Shown here one piece after another: positions 17,696 to 26,590 of a stretch of DNA of 64,000 bases. Made by a program: the position numbers and the translations under genes. This DNA is from Anaerolineales bacterium UBA6055. Lineage in GTDB: Bacteria; Chloroflexota; Anaerolineae; Aggregatilineales; Phototrophicaceae. The DNA lies in assembly GCA_002428985.1 (NCBI GenBank), contig DIYL01000057.1, positions 124,001 to 188,000 on the forward strand. The letters are read 5' to 3'. Below the pieces are notes generated by a model. It was not told the origin of the DNA. It worked only from the letters and a program-made list of their open reading frames with translations, and searched no databases. Every line of letters starts with the position of its first letter. Positions within the stretch are counted from its first letter, which is position 1.

Positions 17696-18925
17696 TTAAG
17701 AGCGGTAATCCGCATTGATACTAATGTAGTCATGACTAATGTCACAAGTCCAAATTGTTGCCTTACCATCACCAATACCACAATTTAATGTGATATAAAT
17801 AGAGTCATCCGCCATGATTTCTAGCGCATTCGCTTCTTCATAGTCCGTCGGTGTACCCGATTTGAAGATTAATAGACCATAGTCTTCCTCAAAAATTTCT
17901 TCACCTGTCGTAATCCATAACGATGTTTGAGCAGGCTCAAAAGGTACATCGGCACGTCCGGCAGCTGCCACAATTCGACCCCAATTCGGGTCATTACCAT
18001 AAAACGCAGATTTCGTAAGAATAGATGCAGCAATTGTATGTCCAATTTTCTGTGCTGATTCGTCTGAGTCTGCCCCTTGGATGTCTAGCGTGACAAACTT
18101 GGTAACACCTTCACCATCACGTACAACAGCTTGTGCCAAATATTGTGTAAGTGCATTGAGGGCATTTTGGAAGGTTTCCATATCATAGTCACTCTCAATT
18201 GCAGTTGTACTCATCCCGTTTGCCATCAACACAACCATATCATTTGTACTTGTATCGCCATCAACCACAATCTGGTTGTAGCTTTGAGTATTAGCAGTTT
18301 TGAGAGCCGTCTGTGTCTGTTCTAATGTTAAATCAGCGTCAGTAACAATTACACTTAACATCGTCGCCATATTCGGTGCAATCATCCCTGCACCTTTGAC
18401 AACACCAGCAATAGTATATTCACCATGTGCTGTCATAACCTTGACGGACGCAAATTTGGGACGCGTATCGGTCGTCATCATAGCAGCAGCAGTTGCTCCC
18501 CAATCATGTCCAAGATGCTCAACCGATAATTCAACACCCTTTGTAATCTTATCCATTGGAAGATGTGTACCAATCACACCTGTAGACATCACAAGCACTT
18601 GCTCTGTAGCAATTTCCAACTGTTCAGCGACCATATCTGATGTCTTGCGTGCATTGTCCATGCCTTGCCAACCAGTACACGCATTTGCACTAACTGTATT
18701 AATTGCTACAGCACGAATTTTTTCAGGATTTTTTGTAATCCGTTCCATATTGAGCAAAACCGGAGCTGCTTTAACTTTATTTGTAGTAAAAACTCCCGCA
18801 GTTTTACAATCATTACGACTACGAATTAAAGCAAAATCAAGTGCATTATCCTTTTTTAAACCCGCATGTACCCCCGCCACACGGAAACCTCTGACAGACG
18901 CAATAGTTTCTTGTACATTAACCAT
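17696..18925 (-). CDS. argJ: Bifunctional ornithine acetyltransferase / N-acetylglutamate synthase
   Basis: Recycles the acetyl group from N-acetylornithine to glutamate, the cyclic arginine route. The autocleavage site that splits alpha and beta chains is visible as KGAGMIAPNMATML, with the Thr as new N-terminal nucleophile (residue ~188). Also seen are VMSTGVIG and GNDPNWGRI, typical of ArgJ. The start is taken as the ATG at 18925 (MVNVQET), overlapping the argD stop by 8 bp; a TTG just before is less likely. Whether it also has synthase activity cannot be told from sequence. Confidence 0.95.
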   Translation of the reverse strand: MVNVQETIASVRGFRVAGVHAGLKKDNALDFALIRSRNDCKTAGVFTTNKVKAAPVLLNMERITKNPEKIRAVAINTVSANACTGWQGMDNARKTSDMVAEQLEIATEQVLVMSTGVIGTHLPMDKITKGVELSVEHLGHDWGATAAAMMTTDTRPKFASVKVMTAHGEYTIAGVVKGAGMIAPNMATMLSVIVTDADLTLEQTQTALKTANTQSYNQIVVDGDTSTNDMVVLMANGMSTTAIESDYDMETFQNALNALTQYLAQAVVRDGEGVTKFVTLDIQGADSDESAQKIGHTIAASILTKSAFYGNDPNWGRIVAAAGRADVPFEPAQTSLWITTGEEIFEEDYGLLIFKSGTPTDYEEANALEIMADDSIYITLNCGIGDGKATIWTCDISHDYISINADYRS

Positions 18926-20114
18926 CAATCTTCTCCAGAATGACTGTCAATTTCTCAATTAATTCGTCAACATGTGATTTTTCAATAATCAATGGTGGTA
19001 CGAACCGAATCACATTTGTTCCAGAGCTAACAAGTAGCAAACCATTTTCGTAGCCATGTTTAACAATATCACCTGGTGCAATGTCGAGCTCAATCCCAGA
19101 CATTAGACCACGTCCACGGACTTCAACAATGTTTGGGCTATTGATTTCTTCAAGGCGTTCCATCAGATATTCGCCAACTTCTTGCACATGTTCCATAAAG
19201 CCATCACTGAGAACACGATTTACCACAACTTTTCCAGCCTGCATCACAACTGCCCCACCTGAAAAAGTCGAACCGTGGTCACCGGGTTGCATCACATTTG
19301 CGACAGCCTCTGTTGCCAGAATTGCGCCGACAGGCAATCCACCAGCAAGCGGTTTAGCTAACGTCATAATATCGGGTGTGATTCCGCTGAATGAATGTGC
19401 CCATAAATCGCCAGTACGTCCTAAACCACACTGAATTTCATCGAAAATCAGTGTCGCATCGTGTTGGTCGCATAAATCACGCAAGGCTTGCAAGAATTCA
19501 GCCGTTGCAACATTAATTCCACCTTCACCTTGAATTGGCTCAATAATAACCGCAACGGTATCATCATCGATAACCTCTTTCGCACTATCGATGTTGTTAA
19601 ATTCACCGACGACCGCACCTGGAACCATTGGTTTGAAGGGTTTTTGATATTTTTCTTTTGGTGTGATTGCTAAAACCCCCATCGTGCGACCATGGAACGC
19701 TTGTGTGAAACTCACAACTTTGGTCTTATTCGATTTTTCTTTTGCGTATGCAACTTTACGAGCAAATTTTAATGCACCCTCATTTGCCTCCGCGCCACTA
19801 TTACAGAAGTAAACTTTGTCGGCAAACGAATTATCACAAAGCAATTGCGCCAGCTCCACCATTGGTTGGGTATGATATAACCCACTGACGTGAATCAAGC
19901 CTGTATTTAATTGCTGATTGACCACGCTGTTGAGTTCTTCATCGCCATAGCCAAGTGCGTTGACAGCAATGCCGGCGACCCAGTCTGTATAAGCTTTGTT
20001 TTCAGTATCATAAAGTGTCACACCCTCACCACGTGCAAGTACAAAATCAGGTCGCGCCGCTACAGGTACACTATATTGTTGATCTTTTTTTATGACATCT
20101 GCTTTTGTTGTCAT
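18918..20114 (-). CDS. argD: Acetylornithine aminotransferase
   Basis: PLP-dependent class III aminotransferase converting N-acetylglutamate semialdehyde to N-acetylornithine. The cofactor lysine lies in MTLAKPLAGGLPVGAI. Also present are the F-C-N-S-G-A-E-A-N-E motif, FHGRTMG and the D-E-I-Q-C-G-L-G-R-T-G strand that holds the pyridine ring. 398 residues is typical. The gene lies between argB and argJ, and its stop overlaps the argJ start. Confidence 0.95.
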   Translation of the reverse strand: MTTKADVIKKDQQYSVPVAARPDFVLARGEGVTLYDTENKAYTDWVAGIAVNALGYGDEELNSVVNQQLNTGLIHVSGLYHTQPMVELAQLLCDNSFADKVYFCNSGAEANEGALKFARKVAYAKEKSNKTKVVSFTQAFHGRTMGVLAITPKEKYQKPFKPMVPGAVVGEFNNIDSAKEVIDDDTVAVIIEPIQGEGGINVATAEFLQALRDLCDQHDATLIFDEIQCGLGRTGDLWAHSFSGITPDIMTLAKPLAGGLPVGAILATEAVANVMQPGDHGSTFSGGAVVMQAGKVVVNRVLSDGFMEHVQEVGEYLMERLEEINSPNIVEVRGRGLMSGIELDIAPGDIVKHGYENGLLLVSSGTNVIRFVPPLIIEKSHVDELIEKLTVILEKIDG

Positions 20115-20150
20115 TATGCCCCTCTCAAGTTAGTTGTTTTAATAAAATCA

Positions 20151-20894
20151 TTATGCTGAGACAAACGTTGTCCCACCATGTGTTGCCAATCCATCTAAAT
20201 TCGTAATCACCACTTGTGGCACGCCAGATTCTAACACATCCAACGCGGTTTGCACTTTAGGGATCATACCACCGTAAATCGTGCCATCATCTATATATGA
20301 TGACACCTGAGCTGACGTTAAAGACTCCATCCGGACATCATCAACCAGAACACCTTCAACATTCGAGATAAATACAACTTTATTCGCCGAGATTGCATTT
20401 GCAATTGCGCCTGTTACAGGGTCAGCATTCAAATTGAAATTGCTAGACTCTCCAACACTTACGGGAGAAATAACAGGTGTAACATCATTTTTAAGCATCT
20501 CAAAAATCACAGATTCGCGCACAGAGACAACTGTTCCGGTAAATCCCATATCAACCTCATCATGTTGCATCTGTGCAGCTCTTACTAATCCACGATCAAC
20601 ACCCGACATGCCCTGAGCATCTACACCCGATGCCAATAAATACCTTACCAACCGCTTGTTCACTGTGCCACACAGTACCATCTCGACAAGTGCTAATGAA
20701 TCAGCATCTGTGATTCGTAAGCCATCTACGTAACGCGGTTCGATATTGAGTTGGTTTTGTAACTTGGTGATTTCTTTACCACCCCCGTGGATAATCACAA
20801 CATCACCCTCAAAATTTGCAACAATATTAGCAAACTGCTTTAGGAGAGCATCATCATCAAGATAGTGTCCAGAAATTTTGATTACTGTGACCAT
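20151..20894 (-). CDS. argB: Acetylglutamate kinase
   Basis: Phosphorylates N-acetylglutamate, usually the feedback-controlled step. Amino-acid kinase fold with VTVIKISGHYL at the start, VIIHGGGKEI (nucleotide loop), NADPVTGAIANAI and GGMIPKVQTAL. 247 residues; it lacks the N-terminal helix of hexameric, arginine-inhibited enzymes, so it may be arginine-insensitive (inference), which would leave control to the leader region. The ATG at 20894 is favoured over the GTG just upstream because AGGAG lies 5 bases before it. The gap to argC is 8 bp. Confidence 0.95.
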   Translation of the reverse strand: MVTVIKISGHYLDDDALLKQFANIVANFEGDVVIIHGGGKEITKLQNQLNIEPRYVDGLRITDADSLALVEMVLCGTVNKRLVRYLLASGVDAQGMSGVDRGLVRAAQMQHDEVDMGFTGTVVSVRESVIFEMLKNDVTPVISPVSVGESSNFNLNADPVTGAIANAISANKVVFISNVEGVLVDDVRMESLTSAQVSSYIDDGTIYGGMIPKVQTALDVLESGVPQVVITNLDGLATHGGTTFVSA

Positions 20895-20902
20895 CACAAC
20901 TC

Positions 20903-21904
20903 CTAGAGTAGGCCTAGCGTTTCTTCAAAACCAAACATTAAGTTTGTATTTTGGATTGCCTGTCCTGATGTACCTTTGCGTAAGTTGTCGATCACGCTGG
21001 TGATATGCACATAATTATCGAGAACGGGGGTAATGCTAATCGCACCTTTATTGGTTTTGACTACCTGTTTGAGTGTCGCATATTTGCCCGGCGGCAGTAC
21101 ATCAACCATCGGTTCATCACCATAGATTGAACAATATAGGTCGTAAACTTTATCACTCGTCATACTGTCATTGAGGGTGACATAAATGCTTGACATCAAG
21201 CCACGGTCAACTGGAAGTAAATGAGGCGAAAATACAATCGGTCCAATACTATTATTGATTTTGTGAGCTTCTTGTTCAATCTCCCCAATATGCCGATGCG
21301 CACGCCCAGTTTTATAAGGGGATAAATTACTATAAACCTCGGCAAAGTGAGTCGTGAGTGATGGTTTACGTCCTGCGCCAGTCACACCACATTTTGCATC
21401 AACAACAATGGGCAAATTAGGTTGAACTGCATCGCATTGTAATAATGGATACAAGCCCAGTAATGTAGCAGTCGGATAGCATCCAGGAGTCGCTACGACA
21501 TCAATTCCTTTGATTTGTTCCCTATTGATTTCTGGCAAGCCATAAATTACAGGTAACAATTCTGGGTGAGGATGAACTGTATCGTAGTATTTTTCATAAA
21601 CTTCCGGTGAATTGATACGCAAATCAGCCGATAAATCAACGACTTTTACACCAGCCTCAACGCCTTTCTTTGCCATACCAGCAGCCGCTTTATGTGGTAA
21701 TGCTAGAAAAATTACATCCACATTATCTAAGCTCACCGAATCAGGTGGAACAAATACCAAATCTGAATTAGGGATAGCTTCTCCGGCATATATATTCGAT
21801 GTACCGAAGACCGGTTCGATATTCGGATGTTGCGAGATAATGTCGACTAAATCTAGTCCTGCATATCCCGATGCGCCATAAATACCTGCTCGAATTGTTG
21901 TCAT
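20903..21904 (-). CDS. argC: N-acetyl-gamma-glutamyl-phosphate reductase
   Basis: NADPH-dependent reduction of acetylglutamyl phosphate to the semialdehyde. The Rossmann motif GIYGASGYAGLDL is at the N-terminus. The catalytic Cys lies in TPGCYPTATLLGLYPL. KCGVTGAGRKPS and HRHIGEIEQE are also conserved in ArgC. 333 residues, normal. GAGAGGG lies six bases before the ATG. It is the first structural gene of the operon and sits directly downstream of the putative attenuator. Confidence 0.96.
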   Translation of the reverse strand: MTTIRAGIYGASGYAGLDLVDIISQHPNIEPVFGTSNIYAGEAIPNSDLVFVPPDSVSLDNVDVIFLALPHKAAAGMAKKGVEAGVKVVDLSADLRINSPEVYEKYYDTVHPHPELLPVIYGLPEINREQIKGIDVVATPGCYPTATLLGLYPLLQCDAVQPNLPIVVDAKCGVTGAGRKPSLTTHFAEVYSNLSPYKTGRAHRHIGEIEQEAHKINNSIGPIVFSPHLLPVDRGLMSSIYVTLNDSMTSDKVYDLYCSIYGDEPMVDVLPPGKYATLKQVVKTNKGAISITPVLDNYVHITSVIDNLRKGTSGQAIQNTNLMFGFEETLGLL

Positions 21905-21924
21905 ATTACCCTCTCTATAAAATT

Positions 21925-21961
21925 AAAAAACCCCAACTTCGCTTGTTACGAGGTCAGGGTT
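21925..21961 (-). terminator. Intrinsic terminator acting as attenuator before argC
   Basis: On the minus strand the 5' arm (21961-21949) and 3' arm (21941-21929) form a 13-position stem: the outer five pairs are perfect, then two G-U wobbles, then further pairs with one C-A mismatch, closing a 7-base loop. A run of six T follows (21930-21925). It lies 27 bases after the leader ORF stop and just before the argC ribosome site, where only an attenuator would make sense. Six bases of its 5' arm (GACCTC) can instead pair with GAGGTC inside the leader ORF. Confidence 0.75.
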
Positions 21962-21988
21962 AAAGTTCAAGTTTGAATTGCACGTTAC

Positions 21989-22078
21989 TCAACAACACAA
22001 AAAATTTATATCGACCTCTACGTGATATATGCGACGACGGTTCCTTTTTGGTTGTGGTGCAAGGTGTAACATTTTCAT
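21989..22078 (-). CDS. Arginine-rich leader peptide of the argCBDJ-carAB operon
   Basis: A 29-codon ORF starting at ATG (22078; a second ATG two codons on). It contains KRNRRR encoded AGG-AAC-CGT-CGT-CGC at codons 12-16, so five codons hold four Arg. It lies between a good promoter and an intrinsic terminator upstream of argC. The expected role is a translated sensor: scarcity of charged Arg-tRNA stalls the ribosome at codons 12-16. That would leave the GAGGTC at codons 21-22 free to pair with the terminator's 5' arm. The ribosome site is weak (GAGA). Evidence is positional and compositional; no homologue was compared. Confidence 0.65.
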   Translation of the reverse strand: MKMLHLAPQPKRNRRRIYHVEVDINFLCC

Positions 22079-22106
22079 ATGTCTCAGTTTATGTTCTTAG
22101 TACTGA

Positions 22107-22129
22107 TGCAAAGTGTAAGAAACTTTGCA
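22107..22129. promoter_or_regulatory. Inverted repeat overlapping the arg promoter (possible operator)
   Basis: TGCAAAGT (22107-22114) and ACTTTGCA (22122-22129) form a perfect 8-bp inverted repeat with 7-bp spacer, covering the -10 box and part of the spacer. A second palindrome, GTGCATATTGCAC (22179-22191), lies upstream. It does not match the usual ARG-box consensus well, so the binding protein is unknown. Confidence 0.45.
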
Positions 22130-22140
22130 CTATCCGTCAA
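22112..22140 (-). promoter_or_regulatory. Promoter of the arginine operon leader
   Basis: On the minus strand TTGACG (22140-22135) and TACACT (22117-22112) are separated by exactly 17 bp. The predicted start near 22105 gives a leader RNA of about 27 bases before the leader-peptide ATG. Confidence 0.6.
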
Positions 22141-22205
22141 CAAATTGGCTAAAGATTATGCACTTTTTCGATTTCGTTGTGCATATTGCACGAAAAATCA
22201 CGCCG

Positions 22206-22535
22206 TTATTTTTCACTAGCGTCCAAATTTTCGATTAGCTCAGTCAATTCTGGCATATCATTAGCATTAGAATTTTTTTGCGCAGTATTTTTCCGTTTAG
22301 TAGATGCCATAATTGGGTCGCGGCTACCTGTTGCCATAGCATATACTTTATATGCAACAGCCATCAAGAACAGTACCGTCACAGCAACCAACATCATATC
22401 TATCACATTACCCATATGAACCAATAATGGGTTATTACCGCCAAAAGCAAAAAACGCCCCTATTGCAACAGCAATGGCAAATAAGACACCTATTATTAGC
22501 AAGACTTTGAAAATTTGTCTGATGCTTTTATCCAT
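22206..22535 (-). CDS. Small membrane protein, two transmembrane segments
   Basis: 109 residues with hydrophobic helices at ~9-32 and ~42-66, and a hydrophilic, Asn/Glu-rich tail ending in a short amphipathic helix (ELTELIENLDASEK). Not recognised. It overlaps the preceding gene by 8 bp and lies upstream of the arg leader on the same strand. The arg promoter lies outside its coding region, so it is probably a separate unit from arg. Confidence 0.6.
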   Translation of the reverse strand: MDKSIRQIFKVLLIIGVLFAIAVAIGAFFAFGGNNPLLVHMGNVIDMMLVAVTVLFLMAVAYKVYAMATGSRDPIMASTKRKNTAQKNSNANDMPELTELIENLDASEK

Positions 22536-23022
22536 CCATAAACCTTTCGATTTTCTGTAACTGTTCGGCTTGCTCTAAAGAAATTAAGACACCATCTTCA
22601 CGTATTGCTAAACGTGATTCAGCTAATTTCTCTGCAAGTAGCTCGCGTTCCGTCATACTCATATCAGCTAATACATCTTCTACTGATAAACCATAATCGC
22701 GGATATCAAACAACCGATCTTCATTTTTTAACTTTGCTTCTTCTGGCACATAAGATTGTTTGGGGGATAAACCACCAATCATCATACCCAATACGCCAAC
22801 ACCACCACCAATAGCCACAGACAAACCTAACAATCCAATACTGATTTGCTCCATAATCACTGTAGCAGAAATCACATCTGGTAAACCATAAGCAAATCCC
22901 ACCATACTTAATAACAGTGATACCAACAATAAGCCAAGAGATCCAAGGAACACTATCCCAATACCCAATAGTACCTTCAAAAATGGAGGATATTCACGTT
23001 GGTGACGTTCTAAATTTTCCAT
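22528..23022 (-). CDS. Membrane protein of unknown function
   Basis: 164 residues with hydrophobic helices at ~14-42 and ~55-82 (LGLSVAIGGGVGVLGMMIGGL). A charged cytoplasmic tail contains a helical DMSMTERELLAEKLAESRLAI segment. Not recognised. Together with the overlapping next gene it may form a small membrane complex. The 266-bp gap upstream, to the divergent ABC gene, shows no confident promoter or RNA. Confidence 0.6.
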   Translation of the reverse strand: MENLERHQREYPPFLKVLLGIGIVFLGSLGLLLVSLLLSMVGFAYGLPDVISATVIMEQISIGLLGLSVAIGGGVGVLGMMIGGLSPKQSYVPEEAKLKNEDRLFDIRDYGLSVEDVLADMSMTERELLAEKLAESRLAIREDGVLISLEQAEQLQKIERFMDG

Positions 23023-23288
23023 ACAATTATCCTAAACTACCATTACAAACTCTGTCTCAATTAGTCTATCATATCTATGCAGTATGTTAGCAGTTGTTCA
23101 AAGACCTTAACGCTTCATTGACGTAACCGATACAATCGCGATAGTCTGCATAGAGAAGCAGATTATACTCAGGTGATAATAATGTCATCAAATAATTTGT
23201 GACTTAGTCCTGTAATAAATTCAGATTAAAAATAAGCAACAAGGCTAATTTACCCGTATATTATGAAAATTAAGTTCGGAAAGCATAC

Positions 23289-24209
23289 ATGATCGAAGTA
23301 AAGAACCTGCGAAAACATTATGGTTCGCATATCGCGGTAGATGGTATCTCATTCGAGGCAAGACAAGGTGAAATTCTGGGACTCTTAGGGCCTAATGGCG
23401 CAGGAAAAACAACCACAATGCGTATTCTAACAGGCTTTATGCCACCAACCGACGGCACAGCATCCGTTGCCGGGTATGATGTCATGAACGATTCAATGGA
23501 AGTACGCCGTCGTGTGGGGTATCTACCCGAAAAAGTCCCTGTCTACCCAGATATGACACTACGAGCGTATGTTACATTTGTTGCCCAACTTCACAATGTC
23601 GATAATCACAAGAAAAAAGTTGACGAAGTACTTGATCGTTTCGGGTTACTCGATAGACGCGACAAATTGATCCGAAGTTTATCCAAGGGACTACGGCAAC
23701 GGTTGGGCTTAGCTCAAGCACTGGTACACAATCCACCTGTGATTGTGCTTGATGAACCCACTATCGGTATTGACCCCAAACAAGTGATTGAAGTACGTGA
23801 CATCGTCAAAAGTCTCCGCCAAGACCATACAGTATTATTCAGCAGTCATATTTTAACGGAGGTTGAGCAAGTCTGTGACCGCGTCGTTATTATCAATCAA
23901 GGTCAAGTTGTAGCACAAGGTACAGCAGAAGAACTTGGGCGACAGTTTAAACCGCAACGTCAGCTCTATATCGAGCTAGACGGCGGTAATGATGCAGCTT
24001 ATCAAGAACTTCTGAACAAAATAGATTTAATCGAATCTATCGACAAAGACGGGCGTGGATATGTTTTGCACATAGCCACCACAGACTCCATACAAAAACC
24101 AATCACACGTGCAATCGCAGATAGTGACTTTACATTGGTTGAACTACGTCAATTAGATGTATCGCTCGAAGATGTTTTTCTGGACATTATCAGCAAAGGA
24201 GATCGTTAG
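23289..24209 (+). CDS. ABC transporter ATP-binding protein, GldA-type
   Basis: Cytoplasmic ATPase of an exporter. Walker A GPNGAGKTT (residues ~38-46), Q-loop region GYLPEKVPVYPDM, signature SLSKGLRQRLGLAQAL, Walker B VIVLDEPTIGID and H-loop SSHIL are all intact. 306 residues; the ~90-residue C-terminal extension is typical of GldA/CcmA/NatA-like ATPases. The next gene starts on its stop codon (TAGTG) and encodes the permease. The substrate is unknown. Confidence 0.92.
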   Translation: MIEVKNLRKHYGSHIAVDGISFEARQGEILGLLGPNGAGKTTTMRILTGFMPPTDGTASVAGYDVMNDSMEVRRRVGYLPEKVPVYPDMTLRAYVTFVAQLHNVDNHKKKVDEVLDRFGLLDRRDKLIRSLSKGLRQRLGLAQALVHNPPVIVLDEPTIGIDPKQVIEVRDIVKSLRQDHTVLFSSHILTEVEQVCDRVVIINQGQVVAQGTAEELGRQFKPQRQLYIELDGGNDAAYQELLNKIDLIESIDKDGRGYVLHIATTDSIQKPITRAIADSDFTLVELRQLDVSLEDVFLDIISKGDR

Positions 24210-24931
24210 TGAAAGCGATATGGATTATTTTCCGACGAGAAACCTCGGCTTATTTTTCCTCTCCCCTTGCTTATCTGATTGCATTTGCATTCCTACTTAT
24301 GACAGGTATTATTTTCAATAACGACCTGGCCCGATCAATAACAGTAAGATCCGTTGACCCGGCACTTATCCCCAATTTCCTATCGATATTGATGGTTCTC
24401 TTTGCCCCATTGTTTACCATGCGTCTATTATCAGAAGAGTCAAGAGAAGGAACTCTCGAACTGCTTTTGACCGCACCTGTACCAGATTATAGTATTGTCT
24501 TTGGTAAATTCCTGAGTGCATGGTTTTATTTTACCTTTCTACTTATCTTGACACTCATTTATCAAATCATTTTAGTCACCTTTTCTTTTCCAGACTTTGT
24601 TCATACAACAGCCGCTTATTTAGGTATCTGGTTATATGGTGGGGCAACCCTAGCCGTTGGATTAGCATTTTCAGCTCTGACAGAAAACCAGATTATTGCT
24701 GCATTTTTGAGCACAATTACCTTATTCATCTTATGGATTGGTGACCTCGCAGGGGAAATTGTTGCTAGTATAGAACTCGCTCGTGTGATTCGTAACCTAA
24801 CCTTACAAGGGCATTATTCAACCTCATTTGCAGTCGGTATTATTCGGCTCGAAGATGTCATATATTTCGCAGGCATGATGTTTATTATGCTATACATTAC
24901 CGTTCAATTTGTCGAAGCGCGGAGGTGGTAA
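24209..24931 (+). CDS. ABC-2 type permease, GldF-like
   Basis: 240 residues with six hydrophobic helices. RRETSAYFSSPLAYLIAFAFLL at the start and MRLLSEESREGTLELLLTAPV between helices 2 and 3 are characteristic of the GldF/NosY-type ABC-2 permeases. The start is GTG with AAGGAG 8 bases upstream. It is translationally coupled to the ATPase gene. Confidence 0.9.
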   Translation: MKAIWIIFRRETSAYFSSPLAYLIAFAFLLMTGIIFNNDLARSITVRSVDPALIPNFLSILMVLFAPLFTMRLLSEESREGTLELLLTAPVPDYSIVFGKFLSAWFYFTFLLILTLIYQIILVTFSFPDFVHTTAAYLGIWLYGGATLAVGLAFSALTENQIIAAFLSTITLFILWIGDLAGEIVASIELARVIRNLTLQGHYSTSFAVGIIRLEDVIYFAGMMFIMLYITVQFVEARRW

Positions 24932-24934
24932 CTG

Positions 24935-26590
24935 ATGTTTAACCGTACTGGAAATATCGTTATCACGCGTGGGATGCTTGGCAATATAGGGAGTTTTACA
25001 GCTGGATTAGGGCTAATCGTTGGTATTCTTGCAATTCTCTGGCAAAGTAGCATTTCCATATTTGCGATTATCTCATTCGGTATCAGCATCGGAGGTATTG
25101 CACTTTGGGCCTCCATGACGCCTGATGACTTTCGAAATTTCATTGCTGGTAGGCAAACGAAACGCGGCACAATGGCCGTTTTCACAACTTTTTTGGTGAT
25201 TGGGATTATCTCAACCATATATATTTTTGTTCTGCGTACAGGTGTCACAATTGACATGACACAAGGCGAACGTTTTACACTCAGCGAAGAAACATTAAAT
25301 GTTATCGAAGCAGTAAATCGAACGGCCGAAGCCAGAGTAAGGATCACCGGATTATATTCACCTAGAGAACTGCTAAGACAAGAAGTTGATAATCAATACT
25401 GGCAGTTGTACGACGATGCGACTGAAATGATTACACTTGAATATATCAACCCACTGACAGAGCCAGGTAAAGCAGCACCATATCGTGCATTCATGGATCA
25501 AGGTGTTAATGTATTTGTGGCATTTGAAGATGAATCCGGTGACGTTTTATTCCGCAGTAGTGTGCCTGTGGTAAATTCTGGTGTCCAAGAACGCGATATG
25601 ACAGAAGCACTGACCCGCTTAATTTTATCAGGGCGCTTCAAAGTCTATTTTGAGACAAGTGCTGATACACTCGATGGGCTCGACCAATCAATTGATGGTG
25701 CCTCGATTGTCAATCAATTGCTTCGCCAGAACGGCATCGAAACCGATGCGTTAAATCTCGAACAATTAGTAGAAAACAATACCACTATTCCCATCGATGC
25801 CTCGGCTATCATTTTTGCACGCCCACAACGTCAACTCACATTGAATGAAATTAGCGTTATAGATGAGTATGTTCAACGAGGTGGTGCATTATTTATCTTG
25901 ACCGATGTCACCCTGTCATCTGATGATTTTCTACGAGAAGGCACGCCTTTCAACACGTATTTATGGGACACATTTGGTGTACGAGCACTTGATTCAATTG
26001 TTATAGACGAAGCATCCAACCAAGGCGTTGCAACCGATCTTGTCAGCGCTGCAGTGTTCCCCGGTAACCCTATAGGTGAAAATCTAAATCTACCAGACAC
26101 CCCACAAACAACAACTTTGTTTAGACTCGCCCGCCCAATAGAAGTCAATCCAGACCCACCTGTCAATAACGGCAGTGTCATTTTAACTTCGCCATTTAGC
26201 TGGGCAGAAAATGACATAGATACACTTATCCGCGATAATCGATGGGAATTCAATGAAGCAAACGATATACAAGGTCCTATCACAACAGTTGCATGGGCAA
26301 ACAATCAAGAGACAGATGCCAAACTGGTTATCGTTGGCGATAGTGATTTCATCACTAATGTGAATATTTTATCACCACAGGGCAACTCGATTCTATTTTT
26401 TGATAGCATTGGTTGGATGACAGGGTTTACAGATGAGGTTCGTTTTGAGCCCCAAATCTTAACAACAGGGTTACCTATCATTTTTGTTGATATTCAAACA
26501 CTTGATCTTGTGGCATTTATCACACTGATTCTAATGCCGGGGATCATGCTCGCTCTAGCAATTGCAATTTATGGAAGACGCCTACGATGA
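24935..26590 (+). CDS. GldG-like ABC auxiliary membrane protein
   Basis: 551 residues. Three N-terminal membrane helices (to ~90) are followed by a large extracytoplasmic region that begins RTGVTIDMTQGERFTLSEETLNVIEAV, the signature of GldG / ABC_transp_aux proteins. A DUF4350-like stretch (YVQRGGALFILTD) follows. One helix ends the protein (IFVDIQ...MPGIMLALAIAIYGRR). In gliding Bacteroidota GldAFG is needed for motility; in Chloroflexota homologues are common and their role is not settled. Confidence 0.85.
   Translation: MFNRTGNIVITRGMLGNIGSFTAGLGLIVGILAILWQSSISIFAIISFGISIGGIALWASMTPDDFRNFIAGRQTKRGTMAVFTTFLVIGIISTIYIFVLRTGVTIDMTQGERFTLSEETLNVIEAVNRTAEARVRITGLYSPRELLRQEVDNQYWQLYDDATEMITLEYINPLTEPGKAAPYRAFMDQGVNVFVAFEDESGDVLFRSSVPVVNSGVQERDMTEALTRLILSGRFKVYFETSADTLDGLDQSIDGASIVNQLLRQNGIETDALNLEQLVENNTTIPIDASAIIFARPQRQLTLNEISVIDEYVQRGGALFILTDVTLSSDDFLREGTPFNTYLWDTFGVRALDSIVIDEASNQGVATDLVSAAVFPGNPIGENLNLPDTPQTTTLFRLARPIEVNPDPPVNNGSVILTSPFSWAENDIDTLIRDNRWEFNEANDIQGPITTVAWANNQETDAKLVIVGDSDFITNVNILSPQGNSILFFDSIGWMTGFTDEVRFEPQILTTGLPIIFVDIQTLDLVAFITLILMPGIMLALAIAIYGRRLR

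Noticed and set aside
18300..18962. A 220-codon plus-strand frame opposite argJ
   Set aside because: argJ on the minus strand carries intact catalytic motifs; the other frame has no start signal or domain.
22130..22205. T-box or ARG-box control of argC
   Set aside because: No T-box TGGNACCGCG sequence and no good ArgR consensus; the leader ORF plus terminator explains the region better.
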